Source of the DNA: Trichuris trichiura
Lineage: Eukaryota > Nematoda > Enoplea > Trichinellida > Trichuridae
Length of the DNA stretch: 64,000 bases
Assembly: GCA_037903355.1 (NCBI GenBank)
Contig: JBAJFE010000005.1
Location: 4,402,001 to 4,466,000, forward strand
Direction of reading: 5' to 3'
Shown here piece after piece: positions 36,985-49,883 of this stretch (positions are counted from its first letter, which is position 1; every line of letters begins with the position of its first letter). Position numbers and translations under genes: made by a program. A model generated the notes under the pieces. That model saw nothing but the letters and a program-made list of their open reading frames with translations. It made no database searches and had not been told where the DNA came from.

Positions 36985-39900
36985 CATCTGAAGGCGTGAA
37001 GCTAAACTGATACCTTACGAAAACGTACGTGAACTACTATGTATGCATAAACTACTTCTACAGATATAACAAAACTAAGATATTTTTATATGCTGTCTGT
37101 CCTACCATTTACATGAAGGAGAAGATCAAATTCAATCTGAATGAGTTAACCAAAATCATAAAACGATTCACTATATTTCTCCCTTCAACATAAAAACGGA
37201 GATGCTGAGAGGGAACAGTTGAGCGCTTATGTGGCCTCTTAAGGGCGCGAAGTGAATCACTGAAAGAAAACACATCCATTTGTGTGTTTCTTGCTTCACA
37301 AATCAACGCTTAGACAGAAGACAGCTCTTTGAAAACAGTGACTAATGCGGGTAGATGTATATCGACGCGCTATCTCCTTATAAGCACTTCTGTGAAGCAG
37401 AATTCTATTGCAATTCTAATTTGGATGTAGAAGTTTCAAATTTTAATAAGAAGGCGTAGAGAAGAACACTCTGCAAGTAAAAGGCTGTTTGCAGTGAGAG
37501 ATGCTCAATAAGATGTCAACCTAAAGTGGATGTCACTCTGTCTAGTATTTGCTGTATCTGTGTATGTTTGCTACTGAAACATACTTTGAAAATTAGATAA
37601 CCTGTAGGCCTATTATTACGGTGGAATATATTAACTAATCATTGAAGATTGGTCACGCTTGTTTCATACGCTCAAACATAACCACTTGCTTGAAGTAAAC
37701 ATTCTCTGATTTTTACACAGAAGAGAGTAAACATCGTTTGACTGATATACCTAAAGTACATGGAAGCATCAGCGCTACACAGAATACCTAAACTTTAACC
37801 TACAATGAACGCACGACAGACCAGGAAGAAGGAGATCAACAACACCTCAGCTTTGGGTCACACAGCGAGCATGTTGGCGCGGTAAAAGACGCGCGTGCGT
37901 TTTGACAGATGTGTGTAAAGTCCCAGTTTCGCAAACGTCCATATCGTCTCAGAAGAAAGGAAAAATGTTCGTTGCAGGAGACAATGAAATCTTCGTCGAG
38001 GGAAAAATGAGTAGCTAGTATATGCTTAACCAATTACATCTGATGTTGCTCACTTTAATGGAAACAGTTTGTAAGCAATGGAAAATGTATTCATTGAACA
38101 TGTCCTTTCCTAGATGTTCTGAACACAGATGAGACTCTGTGTGCATGAAATATGGCTTCCAGTCATCGTCGCTTCATTTATTGCCACGCTTATTTACACG
38201 GTATCAACGACCGATCAGAAAACATCTTCGTTATAGCACTTTTCGCAATCATTCAGAGAGTTTACAAAATCTTTATTCCAATTGTCATGACGTTCATATT
38301 TGGTACCTATACATTTAATATTTGGCTATACTGCTGCTGTCGTGAAGTCTCATAAATTAAAAGAACTGATCTGCGTAATATTTAAACATAGCAACTTCCG
38401 CTTTGGAGTCTCAATTAAAGGTCGCTACTTAAGAGTCAATAAATAGGGGTTTATGGTATTTACGGTTGAGTTACACATGTTCTATTAGCCGGTTGCTGCT
38501 TTATATTTTCTGTTTAGCTCTGTTTGAAAATTCATCTTTTTCTAATATCCACGTTTTACCATCGTCATTGTTATGTCTATTTCTAGTCGTTATTTGTCCT
38601 ATAGTGTTGATCCCTTTTAGATCATCTGGACTATTTTTTTTGTAGTTCCATTAGGTCTATGCATAAGTGCTACAGGTCACATTTCTGTGACAGTAAACGT
38701 GAGAGTTCCGCGTTCACTTCGGCCACCGCTAAAGAAAAGAAGGAACGTATTCTTCATGTAGGTGAGAGGCTTCGGAACACTTTTTTCTACAGTTGTCGCT
38801 TCGCATTCACTTTGACAAAAAGTCCAGGAACGCATATCTCCGCCACTGTAATGCATTGTATTTCATCCAAATAATGTCGCAGTAAATAATTCATAAATTT
38901 TTCTAAGCATGCGCCCACGCAGCTCTTTCGCTAGATTACTGACCAGCACCAAAACCATATACTGAAAAATGATTTCGACGTTTCCAATTCTTTGACGGCA
39001 CGTTCAAGACGACAAACTCTTGTATCAACTTGTGCTCGCCGAGAATTGAATTTTGCGGGCAGCCCAGTCACAGAATTCTGCTTGCGATCAGAGCCACCGT
39101 CAAGGCGAAGTTCATGCAGATGGATAAAACGGAGAAGCGCTGGAAATGTGTGCGAGAACAATTGTGTAAATTTGCTATCAAACAGCGTTTGGATGTTTGT
39201 CTCCGCCCATTAACGAAACGGACGAAAAAGATTACTCTTTTGCAAAGAAAACTGTACACAGTCAGTCCAGTCAAATGAATATATGAAAACGAAAAAATAC
39301 GAAGTACAATCACGACAAAAAAATCATATTCGTCAAAACGTTACAAATGTTTCGTGTATCTGCACGAAAAAGGACTTGCTGCACATACTTCAAACTTTAC
39401 GTGTACGGCTTACTTCGCCAAGGTTGCGAAATCAGTAGCAGTTCAGTCAGTCAAATAGGCAAATGTATCTTTCTGTGCTTTCGGGAAAGTGTGAATGCAT
39501 TAATGAAATTTCTGCCCAACTGTAGCTGCAAAATGCTACTAATGCCAATGTGCGGAAGCCGAATCCAAGTTATAATAGCTTTCACGATTAATATTTTATA
39601 TGTCAACGCATAATGAGCAATGCACTGAACAAATTGTCTTTCATCTAAATCTTCAAAAGTTGGCTGTTGGCTTTTCCGGCATCAATGCAAAGCGGCGGTG
39701 TCAACATGCTTCACGATGATTGTGAGAACGACGAATACTCCATGAAAAAACCAGTAGCATTGCAACTTCACTTTCTGCGCATTTAAGGTATAAAAATACT
39801 GTAGAGTTTATGCATAGACCTAATATACTACTGTTTCTCATTTTTACGACACGACTCTATGCTAGTAAAATGGGTCAACATATTAGTGTGGACCGTTAGC

Positions 39901-41680
39901 GAACATCCAGCATTACAGTGCTCCCACTTCTGTCAATAAACTTCTGTTGTTGCTACTGCAGGTGCATAGCATTATTTTAGACTGAGTTGTCAAAACTGAT
40001 ATGTTTTTTTATTTTCGTTAATGCTTTTTAGCAACTCTGTAGCCAATATATTGTTTTAACTTTCTAGAAAAGGTAATGTATAAGCCGGCTGCAAAAAAGA
40101 GAAAGAGAGAAAGCGGGCTGTGAGAGAGCTATAATTTTTTACTTACTAACCGGCAGAACGGATGATTACAAGACTATAACAGAATCAAGGAATAAGAAAC
40201 CATTGTAGATTTGAAGATTTGACGAGGCTTATCTGTGAAAGGTATTGTGAATACTGATACTAAACAAAGTGATTTGCTTTTGTGAGGCCTTGATGGGATA
40301 AAGGTTTGCAGCAAAGTTGTCCACCATTGATGGTTCATAATTAAGGTTTAACAGGTGTGGAAGGAATTGAAGCACAGTTTTGAGAAAGAATGTTAAGTTA
40401 AGAATTTTTTCTGCGAATTTTCACTCTGTGAAATATTTCCGTAAATGTGGAACAGCGGATTTTCATGTTGTACTCTTTCTATACGGAATGTGGGTCTCGT
40501 TTAAAGACTTTTTATTTACTCCGGAATAAATAAAAAGTTTTTAAACGGAACTCACATTCCGGTTGGAAACACTTAAATGGAAAGATTCTTTTCCTTAGCA
40601 AAGGTATGTGTAAATGAGCGATATTACTTACGTCAAAACACGCTGGCGAGAAGCAACAAAATAAAGCAAATTTTTTTCCTATGTAGCAAAAGATGGCCAT
40701 GTTAGGGAAGAAAGTGCTTTACAAGATCACATGAGAAACTATAAAATATATGCCTGCACTGCGTATTTTCCTTGTAGACACAAAGAAATTCCACAACTAA
40801 TGGACGTCTTTTTTGGCTACAGAATTGCTGTGTAGCATTAACGAAGATAAACACACTTCGAAAAGTAATCACTACTATACCGTAACACTTAATAATATAT
40901 TGCTGGTTATGCTGTAGACGGTGTTTCCGTCCAAGGGTTATTACTTTGTCATCCTATATGATATTTTTGTATTTTGCTAAAATGTATTATTCGTAATATC
41001 TTCCTGACGTCTCATTACTATTTTTGCGGCACTTGTCTTTGTAAAACGTCTTTCGTTCTTTATTTGTTCTGTTCATTCGGTTGTTCTACGGAATAATAGT
41101 TTACAACTCAACTCGACATGTTTAAAACTAAACTCATAGTTCGTTGTGATTAGTGATATTACAGAAATTGAATGTTTCCTTTGCACCATTGAACAGTTGA
41201 AAATCATGCAGCTTTAAGGGCTACTGAACGTTTCATTGCTGCGCTATGCTGCTGTATGCTGTCCTCAACTTATTCCTCATTTTTGGTACTAATTGATATT
41301 TACATATATTTCTACCTTTAAATCGGTTTTGGTCTCAATGACTATGTTTTACATTCGCTTGAATTTTCAATTACGCTTACAATTTTCGCGTTATTTTTGC
41401 TGTAGGCGTGCATTTTATTCAATATCGACCTTAAAGCGTTGAAACAATACTATTGCCGCCGTTTGCTTTTAGCCGCCTTTTCTTTGGAATATTGCATTTC
41501 GCAAACTCAGCAGCGGATTGTTCGCAAGTCTGTTACGTGTTGGAGATGAAGCTAAATTTTTTCTGCTCGCATGATTACCGCTTAATATGCATTGGTCGTT
41601 AGTTGGGCGCGCTGCTGCATTAATGCTGGCTTTGCAGATAATGCAATACATGGGTTACTGGAGAAAATGTGACTACTTAC
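36985..41680. other. gene-free stretch
   Basis: Long AT-rich interval. Small open frames at 38152-38355 (hydrophobic), 38992-39278 and 39347-39613 have no recognisable motif or splice support. A short inverted repeat near 40490-40560 (TTTAAAGACTTTTTATTTA with TAAATAAAAAGTTTTTAAA) frames CCGGAATGTGAGTTCC-type arms and may be a small foldback element. Confidence 0.4.
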
Positions 41681-42946
41681 CGCATCTTCGACAGGTCGTA
41701 TGGTTGTTGAGTCAGTTGGTATCTTCGACTGGTGCCACCTAACATCGCAATGTGACCATTGATGTTTTGTCGATGCATTTGGAGTGGACGCTAGGTCGCA
41801 TTTCTTAATCTACAAATAAAAAAGCAATTGTAAATTCGTTAATTTTGGTCAAACTGCCTGGAGGAAAACAGTATAAGAAGATGCTTTGAATAGTCCCTCT
41901 TTAATAAATAAGTTAGTTTTGAAACATCTCATATCCGTTTTATTATGGTTTTAGACAGTTCATTAATCCTTTCTTCGATAAAACCAACGGTTTTGAGTCC
42001 CTGATAGATTCGTACGTACTCTAACGTAAATAACCTATTTTTGCGTGTTGGTTGCAGTTGACCTAATGAAACGGTCTTAAAAGCGGTTACTTACTACACA
42101 ACAGGCTTACTTTTAACAGTTGAAAAGGGAAACCACTCTACGTGTTACTTCTAGTATATTGCCTTCGGTAAGCGTGGAGCTTATTTTAGGGAAATGTGAA
42201 ATAAGAAGTTAGAAAAACTGTAAATTTGCTAAACAGATCAGAATTCGACGTCAACAAAAGGCCACCTTATGCTGATTTTTGGAAATAGAAGCCTATAAAA
42301 CACATAATTTACTCTTTGGGATCTGCCACTGCTATTCATCTCTTCAAATTTAAGAACTGGCATTGGTCAGATCATAACAAAGTTTACAACTTAAAGATTG
42401 TAATAGTATCTGCACGCTGAATTTCATTTAAAAAGTGCACATTCTCTACCTTGATAAAATTATCATTTAATTGGCTTGGGACATACATTTCTTATAGCAA
42501 TAATGTCGTTGTATCTTCCGCTGCTTTCAGGCAGGTTTTATCTTATTGCTACCGAATCCAATATATTCTCTAAGGAAAGATTCGTCGTCTCGCTTAGACT
42601 TTTGCTTGTGAGCATAATGACTGCGCTTTTTAAACAGGTGCTACGTTGAACTTCTACCTAAGTGCTTAAAGGCTTACTCGGGGTCAGTCAAATTCCCTAC
42701 ATTTGTTATAAGTAAATGTCTAGCCTTCTAATAGTGCACTGCTGTTATAGCCACATATTACGGAATGGTGCTCTTACCGATACTGATAAGTGGCATTTCT
42801 TGTTCGTCCATTCTTTCTTCTTTTCTGGCACCGTTGAACGGTCTACGCTTCCGTTCTATTCTCATTAAATGGATAAAATGCAAACTTACCAAATTCTTCT
42901 TGTCATCGGCTGGAATGTCATGGCGTAGGCGACTGACTGTGGCCAT
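41681..42946 (-). CDS. possible small spliced gene, unrecognised
   Basis: Two exons join in phase on the - strand. Exon 1, 42946-42890, starts ATG and encodes MATVSRLRHDIPADDKKNL, ending TTG|GTAAGT. Exon 2, 41809-41681, follows a TTTTTATTTGTAG acceptor, is open for 43 codons (IKKCDLASTPNA, then HQWSHCDVRWHQ, then IPTDSTTIRPVEDA) and ends GCG|GTAAGT. Both exons are multiples of three with strong donors. The frame also stays open past the second donor to TAA near 41585, so the end is uncertain. The intron would be about 1.08 kb. I do not recognise the protein. It might be a small or partial gene, or chance. Confidence 0.4.
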
Positions 42947-44220
42947 ATAAGCAGAAGAATTAAACCAAAAGCTGACAAACATTTTGCGGATAACGAAGGT
43001 AACGCAATAACCACAGATGTGCATAAAAGCAATGGTCATACGCAGAAATAAATTGTAGTTGCGGCTTTCAGTTCAGTTCATCGGTTCATCGGTACTGTTG
43101 GCGTTGCATTGCAGCTAGCTTGTTGCTCTTGTGTGCGTTTTCGTATCAAACATTTGTTGCGCGGTTACTGATGACCACCTTGTTAATGGCCAGTAGTCGC
43201 TGGTGCACACTTCTCTACAAAGAGCTGTCATACGCTGCGCTGAACGTGGCCAGGATTTGGGCATTCACGCATACCAGTTTTTGAATCGAAAATTGATGCT
43301 TGCAGAAGCAGAAGAACGTCTCTATGAATTCCCTGCGCAGGCTGGGCTTGCAATTATATGCAATCTGAAGTTGTGAAGATGTTTCAAAAAAAAACATAAG
43401 ACCATTTGAGCGTACACGTCGTTACGGCGTCCTTTTGCGTTCGCTGATCGACCAACGTATTAATGTCGTCTGAAAAAGAGTGGACATAAATAAGTATTCT
43501 TTTGTAGCATTTATTGAATTTTTGAAAAGTTGTGTAGCAATAGACTAATGAACATTTAAGGAACGAACGTTGTACTATTTTGCTCTGGTACCATCCCTGT
43601 TGGCCAGGATGCTTTGATATCTGCGAATAAACCCAAAACAGGTAAAAAATGTATCACCTGAAATTTCCTTTCCAACAGGAAAGGTGGAATTGGAATGGGA
43701 CGAAAGAAATGCAGCCACACGAACCAGCCGTTTTTATCAATAAAAAGGGAAACGTTCAACGTGACCTCACTTTGCTCTTGTTATCTTATCCAACGATTGG
43801 TTGCCTTAAGCAAACAGTGCACACGACCCAGTTATCTATCGACCGAATTGCAATAAGCGATGATGCTGCGCAGTACTGGACGTTATGCATATAGTGATTT
43901 GTGTGAGGCTGTTGGACACAAATTTTATCTCTCTCTTATCTAAGGCAACTCGACATGGCCATGATATCGCATTTATCGCATGTCTCAGCTTATCTCTTCC
44001 GCTACTAACCGTTTTCTATCACAAATTATTGCAAATTTGTATCACATGCAAGAAAGCACTCACCTACCTTATTTGACTATATTGAATTATAACTTGTTGC
44101 ATATGATTTCATAGTGGTTTATGAAAGTGCGAGCCATCAAAGCTTATTTAAATTAGCGTAGCCTTCGGAAAACTGTTCTCTGCGTCTTCAGCGCGAAACT
44201 GTTTCATATAACATTTTGGT
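42947..44220. other. mostly gene-free; possible divergent exon near 43190-43377 (+)
   Basis: After an AGTAG acceptor-like site near 43198 a frame of about 60 codons is open on + (LVHTSLQRAVIRCAERGQDL, later LMLAEAEERLYEF) to TGA near 43377. It has no recognised family and no start, so it is only noted here. The rest shows nothing. Confidence 0.3.
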
Positions 44221-44261
44221 TTTGAGTTACATAGTGATTTTGAGTTACATTACCACCGTCG

Positions 44262-44290
44262 CTGACGACGGGACAAGGTTAGTCCCGAAA
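44262..44290 (+). ncRNA. hammerhead-like core in Penelope terminal repeat
   Basis: CTGACGAC, stem GGGAC-loop-GTCCC, then GAAAGC. The last two stem positions differ from GGGTC/GACCC in other copies with pairing kept. Confidence 0.45.
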
Positions 44291-44470
44291 GCTACGAAAC
44301 TGTTAAGTGTTTGTTCTGTATTTTTCCTTAATAACTGCTCATCCATCCGTTGGTAGGGCATTTGCTTCGGTTTAATTCCAGAATCCATCAACGGGCAAGA
44401 GAACATACCGTATAAAGAAGTTATGAAAATCCATCGCCCCGTTAAGAAGCACCCCATCTTCAAGTTCATA
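44291..44470. mobile_element. Penelope terminal repeat, family C, inverted
   Basis: Contains GTTCTGTATTTTTCCTTAA, GCTCATCCATCCGTTGGTAG and ACGGGCAAGAGAACATACCG, the reverse of the terminal repeat at 44876-45065. It probably is the left outer piece of the Penelope cluster. Confidence 0.6.
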
Positions 44471-44756
44471 ATAATTTATGACCATTCGTGGTCAGAGTTA
44501 TCCGTGTTGTGGTTGTCGATGCTAAGAAAAGGATTTTAAATTGGTAGTTTTATGCAGCACAATCTAACGAATGAAGAAGAGAATTCGGAAAGTTCCATAA
44601 ATCTTTTGCCTTTTATTATTGCCAATAAAATATTTTCTGAATGCATTTTTTCAGCCCAGGGATAAAGCCATACAGCAGTAGTCATGAACAGCGAGCAGTC
44701 TTGTTAATTAAACCAATCTTCAATCATTATAATTCTATACAATTGGATTCTACATA

Positions 44757-44873
<117 letters not shown>

Positions 44874-44875
44874 GA

Positions 44876-45065
44876 AAATGGGGTGTTTTGTAACGGGCTG
44901 TGTTTTCATGGTTGTAAGGTCTTCTACGGCTTTTCCCGTTTTTTCGTTGTGCTGTTATCTGTAATTAAACTAAAACAACTGCTCTACCAACGGATAAATG
45001 AGCCGTTATTAAGAAAATGTACAGATATCAATACACTCAGCTTTTAATGTTCAAAGCTTTCGGAA
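44876..45065 (+). mobile_element. left terminal repeat of Penelope copy 1
   Basis: Carries TCTTCTACGGCTTTTCCCG, ACTGCTCTACCAACGGATAA and GTACAGATATCAATACACTC. The same sequence recurs in direct orientation at 46911-47050 and inverted at 47070-47224. Confidence 0.75.
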
Positions 45066-45084
45066 CGCTCTAGGTCGATGCAGG

Positions 45085-46905
45085 TCTCCTACCAAAATGT
45101 TTCCAACTAAAATGGAACCATGGCCAAAATACAAGAACGTCAAAACTGTTACAATCGACCGGGGTTTCCCTCCTAAAGGGCACTATTCGTGATCACAAAA
45201 AATCTTCTGCCCTACTTAAAAATGCATGCAACCATTTTACACAATTTCTTTCACGTTCAATTAATTTCAATTTCTTATCTCAGTTGCATGCACATATTAA
45301 AAATAGCTGTGCATTAACAAAACTACATCAGACTGAGATCTTAAATAAAAAACTCAACGCTTTATACAGTTCGCGGTCTTGGGAATTTACAAGATCAAAC
45401 AAACGCACCAAGAACCCCGGCATACAAAACATTGATAAAGTAGTGGTCAATCTAAGCTCTACCAGCTTGAATGAGATTGAGAAAGGGGTTCTCGCCAGGG
45501 AACTAAACTTCGTTCCCACCTCCAAGAACATTCCCGTTATGGACATCATCTCTTCCGTGGAAGGCGGACTCTCTCGCACTGAACCTCTCAAGGCAACACT
45601 GGTCAGAGCGTCAATAACAAACATCCTCCTAGAGAGTTGCCCATCGTCAACACCTAATCTATCCCACGAAGAGCAACGGGTTATAAAACAACTAAGGTCG
45701 CGAAAAGACATAATAATCACCAAAGCAGATAAAGGTAACGTTGTGGTTCTCCTTAACAGAAATGACTTTATACAGAAAATAAACATCCTCTTAGAACGTA
45801 CAATATACCACCCCATTCCGGAAGACCCAACACCCAAGACACGTGTAGAACTGAGGGCTTTATTGGAGGCTTTCGCGAGCGAGAAAAATGACCAACAGCT
45901 CGCCTACATAAGTAACTACATTTTCTTCTTAAACAATGTTAAATGCCCTGAACTATACGGACTCCCCAAGATCCACAAGGAAGGTATTCCGCTAAGACCA
46001 GTCGTTTCCAGCGTCAACAGTGTAACATCAAAGCTGTGCACTTATCTAAAAGACATTCTCCAACCGTTAACGGGTAAACGCAAATCCCATGTCAAAAACT
46101 GCAAAGACTTCTGCAAGGCGTTAAAACCAATCACATTAACACCGAACAGCATTATGGTAAGCTATGACGTCAAAGACCTTTTCACGAGTATTCCCATAAA
46201 CTACACAATTGACCTCTTAGAGAAACTTTTAAAACGTAACACCACGAGACCCCTAAAAACCAAACTAAACCTCTTTCACATAACAAAACTGATTGCCTTT
46301 TGCATGAAACAAGGGAATTACTTCAGATTCCAAGACAGGTTCTTCTTACGAACAGATGGTGCTTCTATGGGCAGTCCCCTTTCCCCCATTCTAGCGGAAA
46401 TCTTCATGGAACATTTCAAAGAAAAGGCTTTCGCTAGCATAGGTTCTGACGACGCGCCTATCTTTTCAAACGTTACATAGACGACATTTTTGCCATTACC
46501 ACCGCGGGCAAGGAGGGGACTTTCCTAAGCCACTTAAACAGTATCTTTCCCAATAATATACGGGTAACGATGGAAACAGAAGTAAATAACAAACTTCCTT
46601 TTTTAGACGTACTAGTGATAAAACAGGGCAACCAAATAAGGACCTCCGTTTACAGAAAACCAACCCATTCCAACAGGTATCTGCAATTCTCTTCCCACCA
46701 TCCTTTATCAGTCAAACGAGGTATTGTAAAAGGGATGGTTGATCGGGCCCTAGCAATCTGTGACCCCGCATTTCTTCAGGCTGAATTAAAATACATCCTC
46801 CAAACTTTCACAGACAATGGGTACCCACACTCTCTGGTTAAACACATCATCGCCGAATGCAGATGGCACTCAAATCCTTCCCCTAACGACGAAAATAATA
46901 ACCTC
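45085..46905 (+). pseudogene. Penelope-like reverse transcriptase, copy 1, GIY-YIG domain missing
   Basis: The frame is open from about 45085 (near CFQLKWN) to TAG at 46480, then shifts and continues at about 46455-46905. RT motifs: YGLPKIHKEGIPLRPVVS, A SYDVKDLFTSIPI, B GASMGSPLSPILAEIFMEHF, C RYIDDIF (after the frameshift near 46465), D LPFLDVLVIKQG. A thumb-like segment with VYRKPTHSNRYLQFSSHHP follows. Coding stops near 46905, running straight into a terminal repeat, so the C-terminal GIY-YIG endonuclease seen in copy 2 is absent. The frameshift and the missing domain make it inactive. Confidence 0.9.
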
Positions 46906-46910
46906 AATAA

Positions 46911-47065
46911 CATGGTTTATGGTCTTCTACGGCTCTTCCCGTTTATCTGTTGTGCTTGTATCTGTAAATTAGACGAAAAAACTGCTCTACCAACGGATTG
47001 GATGAGCCGTTATTAAGAAAATGTACAGATATCAATACACTCAACTTTTTAATGTTAAGAGCGTT
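46911..47065 (+). mobile_element. right terminal repeat of Penelope copy 1
   Basis: Direct copy of 44880-45060 (TCTTCTACGGCTCTTCCCG, GCTCTACCAACGGATTGGATGAGC within 46980-47005). Confidence 0.75.
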
Positions 47066-47069
47066 CCGA

Positions 47070-47221
47070 AAGCTTTGAACAATAAAACAGTTGAGTGCGT
47101 TGATATCTGTACTTTTCTTAATAACGGCTCATCCATCCGTTGGTAGAGCAGTTGTTTTAGTTTAATTACCGATAACAGCACAACGAAAAAACGGGAAAAG
47201 CCGTAGAAGACCTTACAACCA

Positions 47222-47224
<3 letters not shown>
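47070..47224 (-). mobile_element. inverted terminal repeat next to Penelope copy 1
   Basis: Near-perfect inverted copy of 46911-47060, so 46911-47224 forms a large foldback. It ends at CAACCATGAATAATAAT where the compound microsatellite begins. Confidence 0.75.
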
Positions 47225-47533
<309 letters not shown>

Positions 47534-47534
47534 G

Positions 47535-47742
47535 CTCCCCAACACTGCTGACGACGGAACACGAGCAGTTCCGAAACGTACGGTATTCGTTTTGTTCTGC
47601 AATTTCTCTAACAATTTGCTCATCCATCCGTTGGTAGGGCATTTTGAAGTTTACTTACAGATACACCCAACAGGCAAAAACCCGTGAATCGGAAGATCTA
47701 CTATGAAACTATTCAAGCCTGTTAAAAGACATCCTGTTTTTC
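47535..47742 (+). mobile_element. Penelope terminal repeat, family B, between two TAA arrays
   Basis: Contains the hammerhead-like motif, GCTCATCCATCCGTTGGTAG and ACTTACAGATACACCCAACA, and ends GTTTTTCGAAATAATAAT. It is a single repeat, not a pair, bordered by TAA arrays on both sides. Confidence 0.75.
47548..47577 (+). ncRNA. hammerhead-like core in Penelope terminal repeat
   Basis: CTGACGAC, stem GGAAC-loop-GTTCC, then GAAAC. A minimal stem III (AC..GT) followed by A could form downstream, but no stem I was found. Confidence 0.45.
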
Positions 47743-47744
47743 GA

Positions 47745-47824
<80 letters not shown>
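47743..47824. repeat. (TAA)n microsatellite
   Basis: About 27 units between two Penelope terminal repeats. Confidence 0.97.
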
Positions 47825-47825
<1 letters not shown>

Positions 47826-48071
47826 CTTGAAAACGTGATGTTTTTGTACGGGAGTGTGAGTTTTCATATTGAAAAATGTCTTTATTACGGATTGTCTCCC
47901 GTTGTGAAAATAACAAAGAAATCCTAACTCTTCTTCCGGAGCTTTCGGGTTCTTTCGCGACCCGTCCGATTTCACCGCTGAAGACGGGTCGCGAAAGAAC
48001 CCGAAAGCTCCGGAAGAGGTTTTCTTTGTTATTTTCACAACGGGAGACAATCCGTAATAAAGACATTTTTC

Positions 48072-48075
<4 letters not shown>
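47826..48075. mobile_element. Penelope terminal repeats, family A, palindrome between TAA arrays
   Basis: After the tail CTTGAAAACGTGATG, the arms 47865-47962 and 47978-48073 are inverted copies (GTCTTTATTACGGATTGTC, CCGGAGCTTTCGGG) with only about 15 bases between them. The arrangement of tail on one side only matches the elements at 12.4, 21.9 and 56.7-59.9 kb. TAA arrays border both ends. Confidence 0.8.
47975..48013 (+). ncRNA. hammerhead-like core in Penelope palindrome
   Basis: CTGAAGAC, stem GGGT with ACCC, then GAAAGC. The other arm carries a mirror copy on - near 47936-47974 in which the core is disturbed. Confidence 0.4.

Positions 48076-48165
<90 letters not shown>
48076..48165. 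repeat. (TAA)n microsatellite
   Basis: About 30 units, followed by ACTGGATGCTTCGTAACGGG, which is again a Penelope family C end. Confidence 0.97.
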
Positions 48166-48167
<2 letters not shown>

Positions 48168-48255
48168 TGGATGCTTCGTAACGGGCTGGTGTTTCATAAT
48201 TTTTCAGATCTTTTACGGCTTTTCCCGTTCTTATCTGCTTGTTATCTGTAATTCA
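48166..48255 (+). mobile_element. Penelope terminal repeat, family C fragment
   Basis: TTCGTAACGGGCTGGTGTTTC and TTTTACGGCTTTTCCCGTTC (48170-48225) match the left end of copy 1, truncated after CTGTAATTCAAA. Confidence 0.65.
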
Positions 48256-48257
48256 AA

Positions 48258-48400
48258 AGCCTTCTTTCGACGCAAAATGTCTTGACGGTACGTCAAAACG
48301 TTTCCCAATAGAAGAAGGTGCGTCAAACGGAGGTGGAACGTCTTGACGCCCCGTGAAGATGAATTTTGCGTCAAAAAACGGCATGCCAAACTGAGGCGTT
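48258..48400. other. cluster of CGTCA/TGACG motifs
   Basis: Five CGTCA or TGACG pentamers occur in about 110 bases (TTGACGG, ACGTCAAAAC, GCGTCAAACG, TTGACGCC, GCGTCAAAAA). They resemble bZIP half-sites, but function is untested and this may be degenerate repeat sequence. Confidence 0.3.
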
Positions 48401-48725
48401 GCATTTTAAGCCTACGTAAGTTTGTTTCAGGTGCAAAAAAGTGGTGTTTAACTTAACCGGGAAGAGTACATCATGATGATAGTTCAATGTGACTTTCGTC
48501 GAAAGTAAACGAGTCAGTCTGACTTGAAAGGTTATTTGTCATTTTCGCGATAATGTAACAGATTTGCAATCAAACGTGAAAAGTTACTGACGTGGACGGA
48601 ATGACGTGGATTAATAATAGAATAAAATGACGGTTTTGTTGCGGTTGTAGGTTTAAGAGAAACGTTTTCAGAAAAGTTGGCATTGTGAGTTGTTTTCCGA
48701 TTTCAAAACTGCTGATCGTTTAAGC

Positions 48726-49195
48726 CAGCCATGCTCAAACTTTTCTGCGCTAGGCCCCCCTTGGAAGGTGTCCATAGGTGCCGGGCCCCCCTTTTCTTAT
48801 TGGTCGATTAATTTTTGCGTTTTTTGTATAGCAGCCAATCAGCTTTCAATGACAACCTCTTAGGATCAAGTTAATGCACTGATACAATGCGAATATACGG
48901 TCGTCAAATCATTTGAAAAGAACACTTGGGGGTCTTCGAAACTAACAATGAAACCACTTCGTCGAGTCGAGTGAGAATTTATTCGCATCCTCCATAGAGA
49001 AATGTTGCTAACGGTTAACCAATCCTCTATAGAAGATTGGCATAAATTCTTACACTTCCGATCTACCTAACTACGCTTGTTCCAATAAGGTTTCTCAGCC
49101 CCCTCCCCGTTGACGGCCTCCTGCCCCCCCCCTCTGAAAAATGTTTGACTTCGCCCCCCCCCCGAGGGCCCCAGGCCCCACGTTGAGAACTGCTG
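48726..49195. mobile_element. hAT non-autonomous element, 470 bp, perfect TSD
   Basis: The perfect 8-bp duplication GTTTAAGC flanks it at 48718-48725 and 49196-49203. Ends are CAGCCATGCTCAAAC and GTTGAGAACTGCTG. The interior has C-rich runs (TAGGCCCCCCTTGG) and ATTGGTC/CCAATCAGC pieces also found in the 18.3-kb hAT element. No coding sequence. Confidence 0.9.
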
Positions 49196-49239
49196 GTTTA
49201 AGCTCTCTTTAAACTGGTTGAAGTTCGCGGACTTTAAAA

Positions 49240-49700
49240 TTTAGCAATACACGAACGAACAGTTAAAGCGAACAACTGCGCTCTTTGCTCCAAATTTAAA
49301 GGATATAGTAAAACTGATGTGAAAAGAAAAAACAAGGAAAGAATAACGAAGGAAACATAAATGAATACAATCCATGGTGGTAAGTAGAAAAGAACAAAGC
49401 GATGGAAGAAGAAGCATAAAAGGCACCATGAACAAAATCAGGAAGAAACAGAGAAAGAGGAAAAGAAAAAATGAAACGATGCGTACAGTAAATGATAAGG
49501 ACATAGAAGAATGAAATAGGGAGAAAAGGAAAGAAGTGGAAAAAGCAAAAGTAAAGAAAGAGGAAAAACGAACAAAAATTAAGAAAGAAAAGAGAAAATA
49601 TCGCGAGAAAAGAAGAAATGTAAAAAGCAATGAAAAGAAAAAGGAAGACTGAAGGAGAACTAAACACGCAGTAGGAAAGAAGGAAGAAAAGAAGATCGAA
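49240..49700. repeat. purine-rich low-complexity block
   Basis: The + strand is very rich in AAAGAAGGAAAG-type sequence and the opposite strand gives phenylalanine/leucine-rich open frames that I do not call. It resembles the block near 24.2-24.7 kb in composition. Confidence 0.7.
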
Positions 49701-49883
49701 GACAGTCTACGCCAACATAGAGCAAACCACACTACAAACAAACTTCAATCGGCCTAAACAGAGTTTAAACGATGGCCAAATCAAAAAACGGAAAAACAAT
49801 TGGCATTTCAACAAACTTTCACCAGTTTTCTTGCTAACAAGAACCTTCTTTTCCCTTCCAGCACGGATTGGCCACGTACGTAA

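Noticed and set aside
49241..49741. Phenylalanine/leucine-rich frame on - resembling a membrane protein
   Set aside because: It is the complement of a purine-rich low-complexity block; a similar block at 24.2-24.7 kb gives similar spurious frames.
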